Positions 1-10,016 are shown, numbered from the stretch's first letter. The stretch: 56,119 bases of DNA from Planctomycetota bacterium (GCA_016213895.1 JACQZJ010000132.1:1-56119); one strand, 5' to 3'. Numbers and translations are program-made. The notes: generated from the letters alone by a model not told the origin.

Positions 1-251
1 CGCCGAGCACGCCATCCGACAGTGCTCGACAAGTGGACTTGCTTGGCCGAACCGAGGGTGGGCTGTGCAGGCCGGTCCTTGACAGGCCATGCCGGCGGTT
101 CGGCGGCGTGAGCGGTGCGCGGGGTGAAGCGGCCGGTACGCCGCGGCTGAGCCGCGGGCGCAGCGCTCGCCGGATCCGGCCGTGGCGCTCGCTCCCAACC
201 GCGCGCCCGGCAGCGGGCTCGGAAGGTTGACGCCGCAGGCTGCTTCCGAGT
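1..251. other. Left-edge stretch without a supported gene
   Basis: No convincing gene is visible. A 65-codon open frame at 33-230 is rich in Arg, Gly and Pro, has no recognisable domain and looks like a chance frame in GC-rich DNA. The promoter of the restriction-modification operon that starts at about 252 probably lies here, but I cannot point to clear -35 and -10 boxes. Confidence 0.4.
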
Positions 252-1631
252 ATGGTGCCGAGCACCATGGACCTGATCGAAGTCCTCAAGCGCGCCGAGG
301 GCAAGACCCTGGAGTTCAAGCGGGATCTGTCCTCGCCTGACGGGGTCCTGAAGGCCGTCGTGGCGTTCGCCAACACGGCTGGCGGCACGCTCCTCATCGG
401 GGTGGCGGACAAGACGCGGCACGTGCGCGGCGTGAGCGATCCGCTCGACCTGGAAGAGCGCGTCGCGAGCCTTAGCAGCGACGGAATCGCGCCACGGCTC
501 GTGCCGGAGTTCGAGATCCTGCCCTGGAGACAGACACAGGTCCTGGCGTTGCAGGTGCATCCGAGCCCGAGTCGCCCGCACTTCCTCACCCGGGAGGGTC
601 CCACGGGTGGTGTGTACGTCCGAGTGGGCTCGATCAACCGCCGCGCCGGCGCCGAGCTGATCGAGGAGCTGCGTCGCTTCGCGCGGGGCGAGGGTCTCGA
701 CGAGCAGCCGCTGCCGGAGCTCGACGCGGAAGCCCTCGACTTCCGAGCGGCGTCCGAGTCGTTTGCCCCCTTTCGCAAGCTGGGTCGCCGCGATCTGGAG
801 GCCCTGCGCCTCGTGACGGAACACCAGGGCCGCAAGGTCCCGACCGTGGGGGGAATGCTCCTCTTCGGCACGGACCGCGAGCGGCACTTCCCGGACGCCT
901 GGATCCAGGCCGGGCGCTTCGCGGGCACCGACAAGACCCGCATCCTCGATCGCGCCGAGATCCGCGCCGTCCCCGTGCGTGGCGTGGAGGAAGCCATCGC
1001 CTTCGTGCAGAAGCACGCCTGGCACGGCGCCGAGATCGGCGCGGTTCGCCGCAGGAACCGCTGGAACCTGCCCCCGGCGGCAGTGCGTGAGGCCGTCATC
1101 AATGCGGTGGTCCACACCGACTACGCGCAGCGCGGCGCGCCGATCCGGCTCTCGATCTTCGACGACCGCCTCGAGGTCGAGAACCCCGGACTCCTGCCGT
1201 TCGGCCTCACGCTCGAGGATCTGCCGCACGGCGTCTCCAAGCTGCGTAACCGCGTGATCGGCCGCACCTTCCAGGCGTTGGGCCTGATCGAGCAATGGGG
1301 CAGCGGCATCCAGCGCATGACCGCCGCCTGCCGCGCCGCCGGGCTCGCGGCGCCGGTTTTCGAGGAGCTCGCGACCCGCTTTCGCGTCACCATCGCCACG
1401 ACCCGGGTCGGCCCCGTGGTGGTCGAGGAAACCGACGCGGCCATACTCGAGAGCCTCGGCCGAGGGCAGGGACTCGCCACGAGCGCGATCGCCCGAGCGA
1501 TCAAATTGTCTTCCCGCGCCACGCGCACCCGGCTGGCCCGCCTCGTGGGACGCGGACTCGTGCGCGAGATCGGCACCGGGCCGCAGGATCCGAGGCGGCG
1601 CTACTTCCTGGCCGAGAGGGGGCCGGCATGA
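252..1631 (+). CDS. AlbA_2/Schlafen-type ATP-binding putative regulator, first gene of the type I R-M operon
   Basis: The N-terminal part (about residues 10-130) has the pattern of the AlbA_2 (Schlafen-like, putative nucleic-acid-binding) domain: EFKRDLSS, then a GGTLLIGVAD strand-turn. The second half matches the HATPase_c_4 domain usually found with it, with EAVINAVVHTDY as the N-box-like helix and EQWGSGIQRM further on. The C-terminus looks like a winged helix. At about 459 residues it is full length for this architecture. An alternative ATG lies at 267; neither start has a strong ribosome-binding site. The stop overlaps the hsdR start (ATGA), so the two are co-translated. Proteins of this family are common beside type I R-M genes. 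A regulatory role is likely but not demonstrated by the sequence. Confidence 0.85.
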   Translation: MVPSTMDLIEVLKRAEGKTLEFKRDLSSPDGVLKAVVAFANTAGGTLLIGVADKTRHVRGVSDPLDLEERVASLSSDGIAPRLVPEFEILPWRQTQVLALQVHPSPSRPHFLTREGPTGGVYVRVGSINRRAGAELIEELRRFARGEGLDEQPLPELDAEALDFRAASESFAPFRKLGRRDLEALRLVTEHQGRKVPTVGGMLLFGTDRERHFPDAWIQAGRFAGTDKTRILDRAEIRAVPVRGVEEAIAFVQKHAWHGAEIGAVRRRNRWNLPPAAVREAVINAVVHTDYAQRGAPIRLSIFDDRLEVENPGLLPFGLTLEDLPHGVSKLRNRVIGRTFQALGLIEQWGSGIQRMTAACRAAGLAAPVFEELATRFRVTIATTRVGPVVVEETDAAILESLGRGQGLATSAIARAIKLSSRATRTRLARLVGRGLVREIGTGPQDPRRRYFLAERGPA

Positions 1632-4501
1632 CCCTGACGCCCGAGCAATTGGCCCGCCGCGACATCGACGCGGCCCTCGCGGCCGCAGGCTGGCTCGTCC
1701 AGGACCGCGCCGACATGAACCTCGCCGCCGGACCGGGCGTGGCCGTGCGCGAGTTCAAGATGGCTCCCGGCCACGGCTTCGCCGACTACCTGCTCTTCGT
1801 CCAGGGCAAGGCCGCCGGCGTCCTCGAAGCCAAGCCCGCCGGCTACGCCCTCGGTAGCGTCGAGCTGCAGGCGGACAAGTACGCGACCGGCCTGCCCGCC
1901 GGGCTGCATCCACCGGTCAACCCGCTTCCGTTCCTCTACCTCTCCACCGGCGTCGAGACGCGCTTCATCAACGGCCTCGACCCCGACCCGAAGACGCGCG
2001 CGATCTCGGCGAACCTGCCGCACATCCACCGGCCCGAGACGCTGGCCGAGTGGATCGCGGCCGAGACGCTCGACGCCTGGGTGAAGCGCCTGCACGCCGA
2101 GGGAAGCGGCCTCTACACCGCCGCGGACGACACGCGGCCGTCGTCGTTCCGCGCGCGCGTCCAGACGCTGCCGCCGCTCGAACGCGGCTCCCTCTACCCG
2201 AACCAGGTCGAGGCCGTCACCAACCTGGAGCACTCGTTCAAGCGGAACCACCCGCGCGCCCTGATCCAGATGGCGACCGGATCGGGCAAGACGATCGCCG
2301 CGATTACCGCCATCTACCGCCTCATCAAGCACGGCGGCGCGCGCCGCGTGCTCTTCCTCGTGGACCGCAGCAACCTGGGCGAGCAGGCCGAGAAGGAGTT
2401 TCAGGGCTACCGCGTCCCGGACACGGGCCGCAAGTTCACGGAGCTGTACAACGTCCAGCGCCTCGCCTCGAACACCATCATGGATTCGAGCCGGGTCGTG
2501 ATCTCCACCATCCAGCGCGTCTACTCGATGCTCAAGGGCGAGCCCGACCTCGATCCCGTCCTGGAAGAGGGCTCGCACTTCGAGACGAGCGGCCTGGGCA
2601 TCAAGGAGCCGCTCCCGGTCGTCTACAACGCCGCCTATCCGCCCGAGTACTTCGACGTTGTCGTGATCGACGAGGTGCACCGCTCGATCTACACCCTCTG
2701 GCGGCAGGTGGTCGAGTACTTCGACGCCTTCCTCGTCGGCCTCACGGCCACGCCCTCGAAGCAGACGCTCGGGTTCTTCAACAAGAACCTCGTCATGGAG
2801 TACGACCACGAGCGCGCCGTGGCCGACGGCGTGAACGTGGACTTCGAGGTCTACAACATCCGCACCAGGATCACCGAGCGCGGTGCGACCGTCGAGGCCA
2901 AGCCCGACACGATGCTCGGCTACCGCGACCGGCAGACCCGTGCGCTGCGCTGGGAAACGCCGGACGAGGACCTCACCTACGATCCGAACGAGCTGGACCG
3001 CCGCGTGGTCGCCAAGGACCAGATCCGCACCATCGTCCGCACCTTCCGCGACCGGTTGCCCGTCGACATCTTCCCGGGCCGCAAGGAGGTTCCGAAGACG
3101 CTGATCTTCGCCAAGGACGACAGCCACGCCGAGGACATCGTGGAGATCGTGCGCGACGAGTTCGGCCGGGGGAACGCCTTCTGCCAGAAGATCACCTACA
3201 AGGTCACGAGCGCGAACCCGCGCGACCTGATCCAGGCCTTCCGCAACCAGTACGAGCCGCGGATCGCCGTCACCGTGGACATGGTCGCCACGGGCACGGA
3301 CATCAAGCCGATCGAGATCGTGATGTTCATGCGCGCGGTCAAGAGCCGCGTGCTCTTCGAGCAGATGAAGGGACGCGGCGTTCGCGTCATCGACCCGAAT
3401 GATCTGCGCGCCGTCAGCGGCGCGGACGCGATCGCCAAGACGCACTTCGTGATCGTCGACTGCGCCGGAATGACCGAGACCCAGCTCGCCGACACCCAGC
3501 CGCTCGACCGCATGCGCACGGTCAGCCTCAAGGCGCTCCTGGAGCACGTGGCGATGGGCGGCACCGATCCCGAGCTGCTCTCTTCCCTCGCGAGCCGTCT
3601 CGCGCGCCTCGCGAAGCAGTCTGGCCCGGAGGAGCACGCGCGCGTCGTCGAGGCGTCCGGCGGCCCCCGGCTGGCGGACCTCTGCGGCGCCATCGTGGAC
3701 GGGCTCGACCCTGACAGGCAGCTCGCCGAAGCCCGGCGCACGTTCGGGGTGCCCGAGGACAAGGAGCCGACCGAGCCGCAGGTGAAGCAGGCCGCCGAAG
3801 CGCTGCTCAAGCGCGCCGTCGAGCCCCTCGCCACGAAGCCCCCGCTGCGCATCCTACTCCAGGATCTCAAGCGCGAGATGGAGCAGGTGATCGACGAGAT
3901 CTCGCAGGACGAGGTGCTGCAGGCCGGGGCGAGCGAGCAGGCGAAGGAGAAGGCCAAAGCGCTCGTCGCCGACTTCGAGCGCTTCATCGAAGAGAACAAG
4001 GACGAGATCGACGCGCTCCAGTTCTTCTATGCGCAGCCGTACTCGAGGCGCCTCTCGTTCCAGGACATCAAGGCCCTGGCCGAGGCGATCAAGGCTCCGC
4101 CCCGCGCGTGGACGCCCGAGAAGCTCTGGCGCGCCTACGAGACGCTCCGCCGCGACAAGGTCCGCGGAGCTTCAGGCAAGCGGCTCCTGACCGACATCGT
4201 CTCCCTGGTCCGCTTCGCCACGCACCGGGACGACGAGCTGGTCCCGTTCGGCGGGCACGTGCGCGAGCGGTTCGAGCGGTGGATGGCGCAGCAGCAAAGC
4301 CGCGGCCGGGCGTTCACCCCCGAGCAAGTCCGCTGGCTAGAGATGATGCGCGACCACATCGCCACGAGCCTGGAGATGACGGTCGAGGACTTCGACTACG
4401 CGCCGTTCGCGGAAGCGGGCGGGCGGGGGAAGGCGGCGCAGGTGTTCGGTGAGGGGCTGGGAGAGGTCCTCGCCGAGCTGAACGGGGTGCTGGCGGCATG
4501 A
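1628..4501 (+). CDS. hsdR: Type I restriction endonuclease, R (motor/nuclease) subunit
   Basis: This is the ATP-dependent translocase and nuclease subunit of a type I restriction enzyme, 957 residues. Near residues 52-68 a D...EAK pattern (ADYLLF...VLEAKPAG) fits the PD-(D/E)xK nuclease of the HsdR N-domain. The SF2 motor has Walker A MATGSGKT (about 215), DEVHRS as the DEAD-box motif (about 345) and GLTATPSK as motif III (about 371). Motif VI-like residues follow in FEQMKGRGVR. The last 200 residues resemble the EcoEI-type R C-terminal domain. The start at 1628 is chosen because it makes an ATGA overlap with the upstream gene; the open frame extends further upstream but only as a shadow. It also overlaps hsdS by 4 bases. 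Confidence 0.95.
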   Translation: MTLTPEQLARRDIDAALAAAGWLVQDRADMNLAAGPGVAVREFKMAPGHGFADYLLFVQGKAAGVLEAKPAGYALGSVELQADKYATGLPAGLHPPVNPLPFLYLSTGVETRFINGLDPDPKTRAISANLPHIHRPETLAEWIAAETLDAWVKRLHAEGSGLYTAADDTRPSSFRARVQTLPPLERGSLYPNQVEAVTNLEHSFKRNHPRALIQMATGSGKTIAAITAIYRLIKHGGARRVLFLVDRSNLGEQAEKEFQGYRVPDTGRKFTELYNVQRLASNTIMDSSRVVISTIQRVYSMLKGEPDLDPVLEEGSHFETSGLGIKEPLPVVYNAAYPPEYFDVVVIDEVHRSIYTLWRQVVEYFDAFLVGLTATPSKQTLGFFNKNLVMEYDHERAVADGVNVDFEVYNIRTRITERGATVEAKPDTMLGYRDRQTRALRWETPDEDLTYDPNELDRRVVAKDQIRTIVRTFRDRLPVDIFPGRKEVPKTLIFAKDDSHAEDIVEIVRDEFGRGNAFCQKITYKVTSANPRDLIQAFRNQYEPRIAVTVDMVATGTDIKPIEIVMFMRAVKSRVLFEQMKGRGVRVIDPNDLRAVSGADAIAKTHFVIVDCAGMTETQLADTQPLDRMRTVSLKALLEHVAMGGTDPELLSSLASRLARLAKQSGPEEHARVVEASGGPRLADLCGAIVDGLDPDRQLAEARRTFGVPEDKEPTEPQVKQAAEALLKRAVEPLATKPPLRILLQDLKREMEQVIDEISQDEVLQAGASEQAKEKAKALVADFERFIEENKDEIDALQFFYAQPYSRRLSFQDIKALAEAIKAPPRAWTPEKLWRAYETLRRDKVRGASGKRLLTDIVSLVRFATHRDDELVPFGGHVRERFERWMAQQQSRGRAFTPEQVRWLEMMRDHIATSLEMTVEDFDYAPFAEAGGRGKAAQVFGEGLGEVLAELNGVLAA

Positions 4502-6012
4502 GTACCGCGGAATCACCCGCGCGATTGCCGACCCACTGGATTCGCATTCCCTTCGATCTCGTGTTTCGCAATGTCACGAGCTCGACTCTCAAGCTACCTG
4601 CGAACAAGTATCTCTCCATCGGAAGATTCCCTGTCATCGACCAAGGCGAGCGGTTTGTCGGTGGCTTCACGGATGACGAGACCTTGGTTCATCCTGGACC
4701 TGTTCCCGCCGTCGTATTCGGTGATCACACGCGGTGCGTGAAGCTCGCGCACACTCGGTTCGTTCAAGGTGCGGACGGCGTGAAGGTACTCGCTCCGTCC
4801 CCAGCGATCGATCCCAAGTTCGCCTATTGGGCTCTTCGGCAAGCGGACATCCCAAGCAAGGGCTATGCGCGGCACTTCTCCCTCGCACGCATGCTCGACT
4901 TTCCGCTCCCGCCGTCCGGTGAACAACGCCGCATCGTAGAAGCCATCGAATCCTACTTCACCCGGCTCGACGACGCCGTGGCGACGCTGGAGCGGGTGCA
5001 GCGCAACCTGAAACGCTATCGCGCCTCGGTGCTCAAGGCCGCGGTCGAAGGACGGCTGGTGCCGACCGAAGCCGAGCTGGCCCGGGCCGAGGGCCGCGAC
5101 TACGAGCCCGCCTCGGTCCTCCTGGAGCGCATCCTCGCCGAACGCCGCCGCCGCTGGGAGGAAGCCGAGCTGGCGAAGATGACGGCCAAGGGCAAGCCCC
5201 CGAAGGACGACCGGTGGAAGGAGAAGTACACGGAGCCGGTCGCACCGGAAACCGGCGAACTGCCTGAACCGCCCGAAGGGTGGTGTTGGGCATCGGTCGA
5301 TCAGCTCGGCGAAGTCTCAGGCGGTATCACCCAGAACGCGAAGCGAGAGCAGCTTCCATTGCAGGTTCCATTCCTGCGCGTCGCGAACGTGTACGCGAAT
5401 GAGTTGCGTCTTGACGAGGTCAAGACGATCGGCATCTCCGAGTCGGAGCTGAGCCGCGTCCTCCTTGCGTCTGGTGATCTGCTCGTTGTGGAAGGCAACG
5501 GGAGCATTGAGCAGATCGGCCGCGTCGCGCTTTGGGACGGCAGCATCGATCCATGCCTCCACCAGAATCACATCATCAAGATCCGGTTCTCCCTGGATGG
5601 GCTCCCCAGGTGGACCCTCTGCTGGCTGCTGGCGCCACTCGGTCGTACTGCAATCGAACGCGCGGCGAGTTCAACCTCCGGTCTCAATACCCTGAGCCTG
5701 TCGAAGGTGGGCCGGTTGCCAGTTCCGTTGGCACCTGTAGCAGAACAAGTGCGCGCCACGGCCGAGGTTGATCGGCTCACGACGCTTGCGCTGACAGCAG
5801 AGCAGGCGGTCACAGCAAATGCCCAGCGCTGTGCCCGTCTCCGCCAATCCATCCTCAAGTGGGCCTTCGAGGGCCGTCTCGTCGACCAGGACCCGGCCGA
5901 CGAGCCCGCCTCCACGCTCCTGAAGCGGATTGCAGCAGAACTTGACGCCACCACGAGTGCGAAGCCGTCACGCAAACGGACCACCAAGAAGGACAGGATG
6001 AGACGACCATGA
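4498..6012 (+). CDS. hsdS: Type I restriction-modification specificity subunit
   Basis: The 504-residue protein has the two-half layout of HsdS. Each half has a variable target-recognition domain followed by a conserved coiled-coil spacer: the first ends in LPPSGEQRRIVEAIESYF and LKAAVEGRLVP (about residues 138-190), the second in LAPVAEQVRA and ILKWAFEGRLVDQ (about 410-465). These repeats form the antiparallel helices that set the spacing between the two half-sites. The recognition regions (about 4500-4900 and 5290-5700) are visibly less GC-rich than the neighbours, as expected for sequence exchanged between lineages. It overlaps hsdR upstream and the ATPase gene downstream by 4 bases each. 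The target sequence cannot be read from the protein. Confidence 0.95.
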   Translation: MSTAESPARLPTHWIRIPFDLVFRNVTSSTLKLPANKYLSIGRFPVIDQGERFVGGFTDDETLVHPGPVPAVVFGDHTRCVKLAHTRFVQGADGVKVLAPSPAIDPKFAYWALRQADIPSKGYARHFSLARMLDFPLPPSGEQRRIVEAIESYFTRLDDAVATLERVQRNLKRYRASVLKAAVEGRLVPTEAELARAEGRDYEPASVLLERILAERRRRWEEAELAKMTAKGKPPKDDRWKEKYTEPVAPETGELPEPPEGWCWASVDQLGEVSGGITQNAKREQLPLQVPFLRVANVYANELRLDEVKTIGISESELSRVLLASGDLLVVEGNGSIEQIGRVALWDGSIDPCLHQNHIIKIRFSLDGLPRWTLCWLLAPLGRTAIERAASSTSGLNTLSLSKVGRLPVPLAPVAEQVRATAEVDRLTTLALTAEQAVTANAQRCARLRQSILKWAFEGRLVDQDPADEPASTLLKRIAAELDATTSAKPSRKRTTKKDRMRRP

Positions 6013-7151
6013 GCGAGCCTCTCAACAGAGTCACCCGCCTTCGGGTCTCGAACTATCGCAGCCTCGGCCGCGATCAGAAGCTCGACCTCGGACCCTTCAC
6101 GGCACTTGTCGGCCCCAACGGCTCGGGCAAGAGCAATGTCGTGGACGTCGTCGGCTTCGTGCGCGACGCGATGCACATGGGCCTCTCCGGCGCGATCACC
6201 GATCGTGGCGGAATCGCCGCCGTTCGCCGCTGGAGTTCAGGACGTCCCTACAGCGTCTCGATAGCTTTCGACGTCGTCGTGGACGGCGGGACCGGGACCT
6301 ACGCCTTCGAGATCACGGGCGACCGCAAGGAGGAGTTTCGGATCAAGTCCGAGGAGGCCGCCATCCTGCGAGGCTCAGAGCGGCTTCGTTTCTCGGTCGA
6401 GGGTGGCTCCTGGACGGGTCCCGAAGGGCTCGAACCCATGGTGAGCGAGACGACGCTAGCCCTCCCGACGGTCGCCGGGGACGAGCGCTTTCAGGGACTC
6501 TACAACCTTCTGGCTAGCCCGGTGATCTACGCGATCTTCCCCGACACGCTCCGGCGGCCGCAGAAGTACAGCCCCGAGAAGCCCCTGCACCGCCACGGGG
6601 ACAACTGGGTTTCCATCCTTCGCGATCAGGACCAGGCGAGCTGGAAACAGGAGATCATCGCGGCACTGGGTCGGCTCACCAGTGACATCGACGACATCAA
6701 GGTAAGCAAGGCCGCAAGCTACCTCGTGGCCCAGTTCCGTCATGTCACGGGCGGCAAGACCACATGGTTCGACGCCGCCCAGGAGTCCGATGGAACCCTG
6801 CGCGTGGCGGGAATCCTGTCCGCGCTGCTCCAGGAGCCGCCGCTGCCGCTCATTGGCGTCGAGGAGCCCGAGCTGACGGTGCATCCGGGTGCCTTGCCGC
6901 TCCTGATGGACTACCTCCGTCAGGCGAGCCGCCGCAGTCAGGTGCTGATCACCACGCACAGTCCCGAACTCCTGGACCTCGTTGCGCCGCAGGAAGTGTG
7001 CGTCGTGCAGAAGTCGGATGATGGTACGGTCGTTGGCTCCATGGCGGAGGATCAACTCCAGGCTGTCCGGGACCGCCTCCTGGGTCTCGGTGAGCTGATG
7101 ACCACCGAGGGCCTTCGCCAGCAGGGACTCGACTTCGAGAATCCCTCATGA
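6009..7151 (+). CDS. AAA ATPase, RecF/SMC-like fold (RloA-like), embedded in the R-M operon
   Basis: The 380-residue protein has Walker A LVGPNGSGKSN near residues 34-44, Walker B IGVEEPEL near 280-288 and ITTHSPELLDL near 314 as the switch region. This is the AAA_21/AAA_15 type of ATPase that contains an inserted region between the two Walker motifs. It overlaps hsdS and the DUF4276 gene by 4 bases each, so it is translated as part of the restriction operon. ATPase plus small TOPRIM-like gene pairs in this position are known as RloA/RloB in Campylobacter R-M loci, and the same general layout occurs in the PARIS anti-phage system (AriA/AriB). A defence role is inferred from this context. Confidence 0.88.
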   Translation: MSEPLNRVTRLRVSNYRSLGRDQKLDLGPFTALVGPNGSGKSNVVDVVGFVRDAMHMGLSGAITDRGGIAAVRRWSSGRPYSVSIAFDVVVDGGTGTYAFEITGDRKEEFRIKSEEAAILRGSERLRFSVEGGSWTGPEGLEPMVSETTLALPTVAGDERFQGLYNLLASPVIYAIFPDTLRRPQKYSPEKPLHRHGDNWVSILRDQDQASWKQEIIAALGRLTSDIDDIKVSKAASYLVAQFRHVTGGKTTWFDAAQESDGTLRVAGILSALLQEPPLPLIGVEEPELTVHPGALPLLMDYLRQASRRSQVLITTHSPELLDLVAPQEVCVVQKSDDGTVVGSMAEDQLQAVRDRLLGLGELMTTEGLRQQGLDFENPS

Positions 7152-7777
7152 CGGAAGCGCGAAAGGGCTACCTGCTGGTCGAGGGGCACGGCGAGGTGCA
7201 AGCGGCGGGCAACCTGATCGCTCGACTATCAGCCGATCTCGAACTGCCCATGCCCTGGTCCGACCCGATCCGCTGGAAGAACCTCCACCAGCGGAATGGG
7301 GTCGTCCGTGGCGCGAGCCTCATCCGGAGCAAGCCTGACGCCGGTGCGTTGCTCGTCCTGCGCGACGAAGACGACGGGTGTCCGAGAGACCTTGGCCCTG
7401 TTGCGGCAGCGTGGCTGCGCGAGCTGGAACTCCCCTTCCCCTCCGCCATCGTGTTGCTCCACCCCGAGTACGAGGTGCTGTTCCTCCCGTGTCTGGCGCG
7501 GATGCGCGGACAGCACCTCGACGGTCGGCCAGGGCTCATACCGACCACGACCTGGGATGGGGAATCCTGGGAATCACGGCGTGGGCTCAAGGAGTGGCTC
7601 ACAAGGTCCTTCCCGCCGAATCGGAGCTACAAGCCGACGCTCGACCAGTTGCCCATGACCCGCATGATCGACTTTGGCCTTCTTCGATCTGCGGAAGTAC
7701 CGTGCTTCCAGACTCTGGAGCGTGCGCTGACCTTCCTCTCCAGTCCTCCTGGCACCGGCAGGGTCTACCCATCGTGA
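7148..7777 (+). CDS. DUF4276-type protein with TOPRIM-like motifs (RloB-like), partner of the AAA ATPase
   Basis: The 209-residue protein begins with LLVEGHGEVQAA, where the Glu fits the first catalytic acid of a TOPRIM fold, and continues with LVLRDEDDG near residue 70, where the acidic run fits the DxD motif. Length and start resemble DUF4276. Its stop overlaps a GTG start downstream and its start overlaps the ATPase stop, so the ATPase and this protein probably act as a pair: ATPase as sensor, TOPRIM-like protein as effector nuclease. That functional split is known for PARIS and OLD-type systems and is inferred here. Confidence 0.8.
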   Translation: MTEARKGYLLVEGHGEVQAAGNLIARLSADLELPMPWSDPIRWKNLHQRNGVVRGASLIRSKPDAGALLVLRDEDDGCPRDLGPVAAAWLRELELPFPSAIVLLHPEYEVLFLPCLARMRGQHLDGRPGLIPTTTWDGESWESRRGLKEWLTRSFPPNRSYKPTLDQLPMTRMIDFGLLRSAEVPCFQTLERALTFLSSPPGTGRVYPS

Positions 7778-8493
7778 GCGACACCGCCACGCACCCGAAC
7801 CGGTCCGAGGCGGAGCGCTTCTGGAACTTTCCGCGCGTCGCCATCGATGAGGCCATCGTCAACGCGGTCTACCACCGTTCCTACGAGGAACGGGAGCCGG
7901 TCGAAGTCCGCATCAGCCCCGAGGATTTCGTCGTGCTCAGCTTTCCCGGTCCGGATCGTTCCTTGCGCATGGCGGACCTGCGAGCGGGCCGGGCGGTCAG
8001 CCGCCGCTACCGCAACCGCCGCATCGGCGAGTTCCTCAAGGAGCTGGACCTGACGGAAGGACGCTCGACCGGCGTCCCCAAGATCCTGCGGGCGATGGAG
8101 AACAACGGCTCGCCGCCGCCCGAGTTCGAGAGCGACGAGGAGCGCACCTACTTCCTGATCCGCCTGCCGGTCCATGAGCGGGCGGAACGGGGCACCCCCC
8201 ATGTGACCCCGCATGTGACCCCGCAAGTCACCCCGCAAGTCGAGAAGACGATCCTCGCCGTCCAAGGGGAGATGCTGCGGGCAGAGCTCATGGACGCGGT
8301 CGGACTGAAGGACCGTATGCACTTCGTGAACGAGTACCTCCAGCCGGCACTGGGACTCGACTTGGTCGAGATGACCATCCCGGACAAACCCCGCAGCAGC
8401 AAGCAGCGCTACCGACTCACCGAAGTCGGGCGGAGGCTGCAAGCAGAGCTCGCCTCCCGTGGTCCGGACAACGCCGAGGGGGATCCCGCATGA
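7774..8493 (+). CDS. N-terminally truncated HATPase_c_4/winged-helix regulator fragment
   Basis: The start is a GTG that overlaps the upstream stop (GTGA). The protein (239 residues) opens directly in the HATPase_c_4 region, with [13 protein letters not shown] at about residues 25-37 matching EAVINAVVHTDY of the gene at 252. Next comes [11 protein letters not shown], then repeated HVTP/QVTP units that often link to a winged helix in this family, and a C-terminal winged helix. The AlbA_2 half that normally comes first is absent; upstream DNA in this frame only gives a shadow of the DUF4276 gene. It could be a relic left when the ATPase pair was inserted, or a short form that still works. The reading frame is intact and coupled to hsdM. 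Confidence 0.75.
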   Translation: MSDTATHPNRSEAERFWNFPRVAIDEAIVNAVYHRSYEEREPVEVRISPEDFVVLSFPGPDRSLRMADLRAGRAVSRRYRNRRIGEFLKELDLTEGRSTGVPKILRAMENNGSPPPEFESDEERTYFLIRLPVHERAERGTPHVTPHVTPQVTPQVEKTILAVQGEMLRAELMDAVGLKDRMHFVNEYLQPALGLDLVEMTIPDKPRSSKQRYRLTEVGRRLQAELASRGPDNAEGDPA

Positions 8494-10016
8494 GCGACGC
8501 CGCAGGCCGCATCGTCCAGAAGCTCTGGTCGTACTGCCACGTCCTGCGCGACGATGGCCTCTCGTACCAGGACTACCTGGAGCAGCTCACCTTCCTGCTC
8601 TTCCTCAAGATGGCCGACGAGCGCGCGCGGCTGACCGGCGAAGAGCAGGCCATCCCCGAGGGCCATCGCTGGGCCGACCTCGCCGCGCCGCAGATGGAGG
8701 GCGTCGAGCTGGAGCGGCACTACCGGGAGACGCTGCGCAAGCTGGGCCAGCAGGGCGGGATGCTCGGGCTGATCTTCGAGAAGGCGCAGAACAAGATCCA
8801 GGACCCCGCCAAGCTGCGCCAGCTCGTCGTCGAGCTGATCGGCAAGGAAAACTGGTCGGCGATGTCCGCCGACGTGAAGGGCGACGCCTACGAGGGGCTC
8901 CTGGAGCGCAACGCCCAGGACGTGAAGGGCGGCGCGGGCCAGTACTTCACCCCGCGCGCCGTCATCGACGCGATCGTGGACTGCGTCCGGCCCCAGCCGG
9001 GCGAGATCGTCGCCGACCCCGCCTGCGGCACGGGCGGCTTCCTGCTCGCCGCGCACGAGTACGTCAAGCGCCATGCCGAGCTGGACCGCGACCAGAAGCG
9101 CCACCTGCGCTTCACGGCCCTGCGCGGCACGGAGCTGGTGCCCAACGTCGCACGCCTGTGCGGGATGAACCTCTACCTGCACGGCATCGGCCCAGACGGC
9201 ACCGACGACCACGACCCGCCGATCAAGACCGACGACGCCCTGCGCGACGAGCCCGCAGCCCACGCCGACGTGGTGGTCACCAACCCGCCCTTCGGCAAGA
9301 AGTCCTCGATCACGATCGTGAACGAGGAGGGCGAGACCGACCGGCAGACCCTCACCTACAACCGCCCGGACTTCTGGACGACGACCTCGAACAAGCAGCT
9401 CAACTTCGTCCAGCACGTGAAGTCGCTGCTCAAGGTGCACGGCCGCGCCGCCGTCGTCGTGCCCGACAACGTCCTCTTCGAGGGCGGTGCCGGCGAGACC
9501 GTGCGCAGAAACCTCCTGCGCGAGTGCGAGGTCCACACCCTGCTGCGCCTGCCCACCGGCATCTTCTACGCCCAGGGCGTGAAGGCCAACGTGCTCTTCT
9601 TCGACCGCAAGCCCGGCGCGAAGGAGCCCTGGACCAGGACCGTCTGGGTCTACGACCTGCGCACGAACAAGCACTTCACGCTCAAGACGAAGCGCATGAC
9701 TCGCGCGGACCTCGACGAGTTCGTCGAGTGCTACCGCCCCGACGACCGCAACCGCCGCCAGGCGACGTGGTCCGAGAAGACCCCCAACGGACGCTGGCGA
9801 CCGTTCACCTACGACGAGATCCTCGCCCGCGACAAGGTCAGCCTCGACTTGTTCTGGCTCCGCGACGAGAGCCTCGAAGACTCCGCCAGCCTCCCCGAGC
9901 CCCATCTGCTCGCACAGGAGATCGCCGACGACCTGCGCTCGGCGCTGGCCCAAATCGAGGACGTGCTCGGCGACCTGGAACAACGGGCGGATGCCGGCGC
10001 CAGCGAAGAGGCGTGA
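8490..10016 (+). CDS. hsdM: Type I restriction-modification N6-adenine methyltransferase subunit
   Basis: The 508-residue protein has an N-terminal helical HsdM_N domain (about 10-145) and an N6-adenine methyltransferase domain. Motif I, for S-adenosylmethionine binding, is DPACGTGGF near 175. The catalytic motif IV is NPPFGKKSS near 265. With HsdS it would methylate the host target and with HsdR restrict unmodified DNA. Its ATG overlaps the truncated regulator's stop (ATGA). The order hsdR-hsdS-(three genes)-hsdM is unusual because hsdM is normally directly next to hsdS. Confidence 0.95.
   Translation: MSDAAGRIVQKLWSYCHVLRDDGLSYQDYLEQLTFLLFLKMADERARLTGEEQAIPEGHRWADLAAPQMEGVELERHYRETLRKLGQQGGMLGLIFEKAQNKIQDPAKLRQLVVELIGKENWSAMSADVKGDAYEGLLERNAQDVKGGAGQYFTPRAVIDAIVDCVRPQPGEIVADPACGTGGFLLAAHEYVKRHAELDRDQKRHLRFTALRGTELVPNVARLCGMNLYLHGIGPDGTDDHDPPIKTDDALRDEPAAHADVVVTNPPFGKKSSITIVNEEGETDRQTLTYNRPDFWTTTSNKQLNFVQHVKSLLKVHGRAAVVVPDNVLFEGGAGETVRRNLLRECEVHTLLRLPTGIFYAQGVKANVLFFDRKPGAKEPWTRTVWVYDLRTNKHFTLKTKRMTRADLDEFVECYRPDDRNRRQATWSEKTPNGRWRPFTYDEILARDKVSLDLFWLRDESLEDSASLPEPHLLAQEIADDLRSALAQIEDVLGDLEQRADAGASEEA

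Noticed and set aside
33-230. 65-codon gene at the left edge
   Set aside because: Composition is Arg/Gly/Pro-rich, with no motif and no good ribosome-binding site.
1601-3637. 678-codon open frame on the minus strand
   Set aside because: It is the antisense of hsdR, has Arg/Leu/Val/Gly/Asp-rich composition with no domain, and is typical of GC-rich shadow frames.
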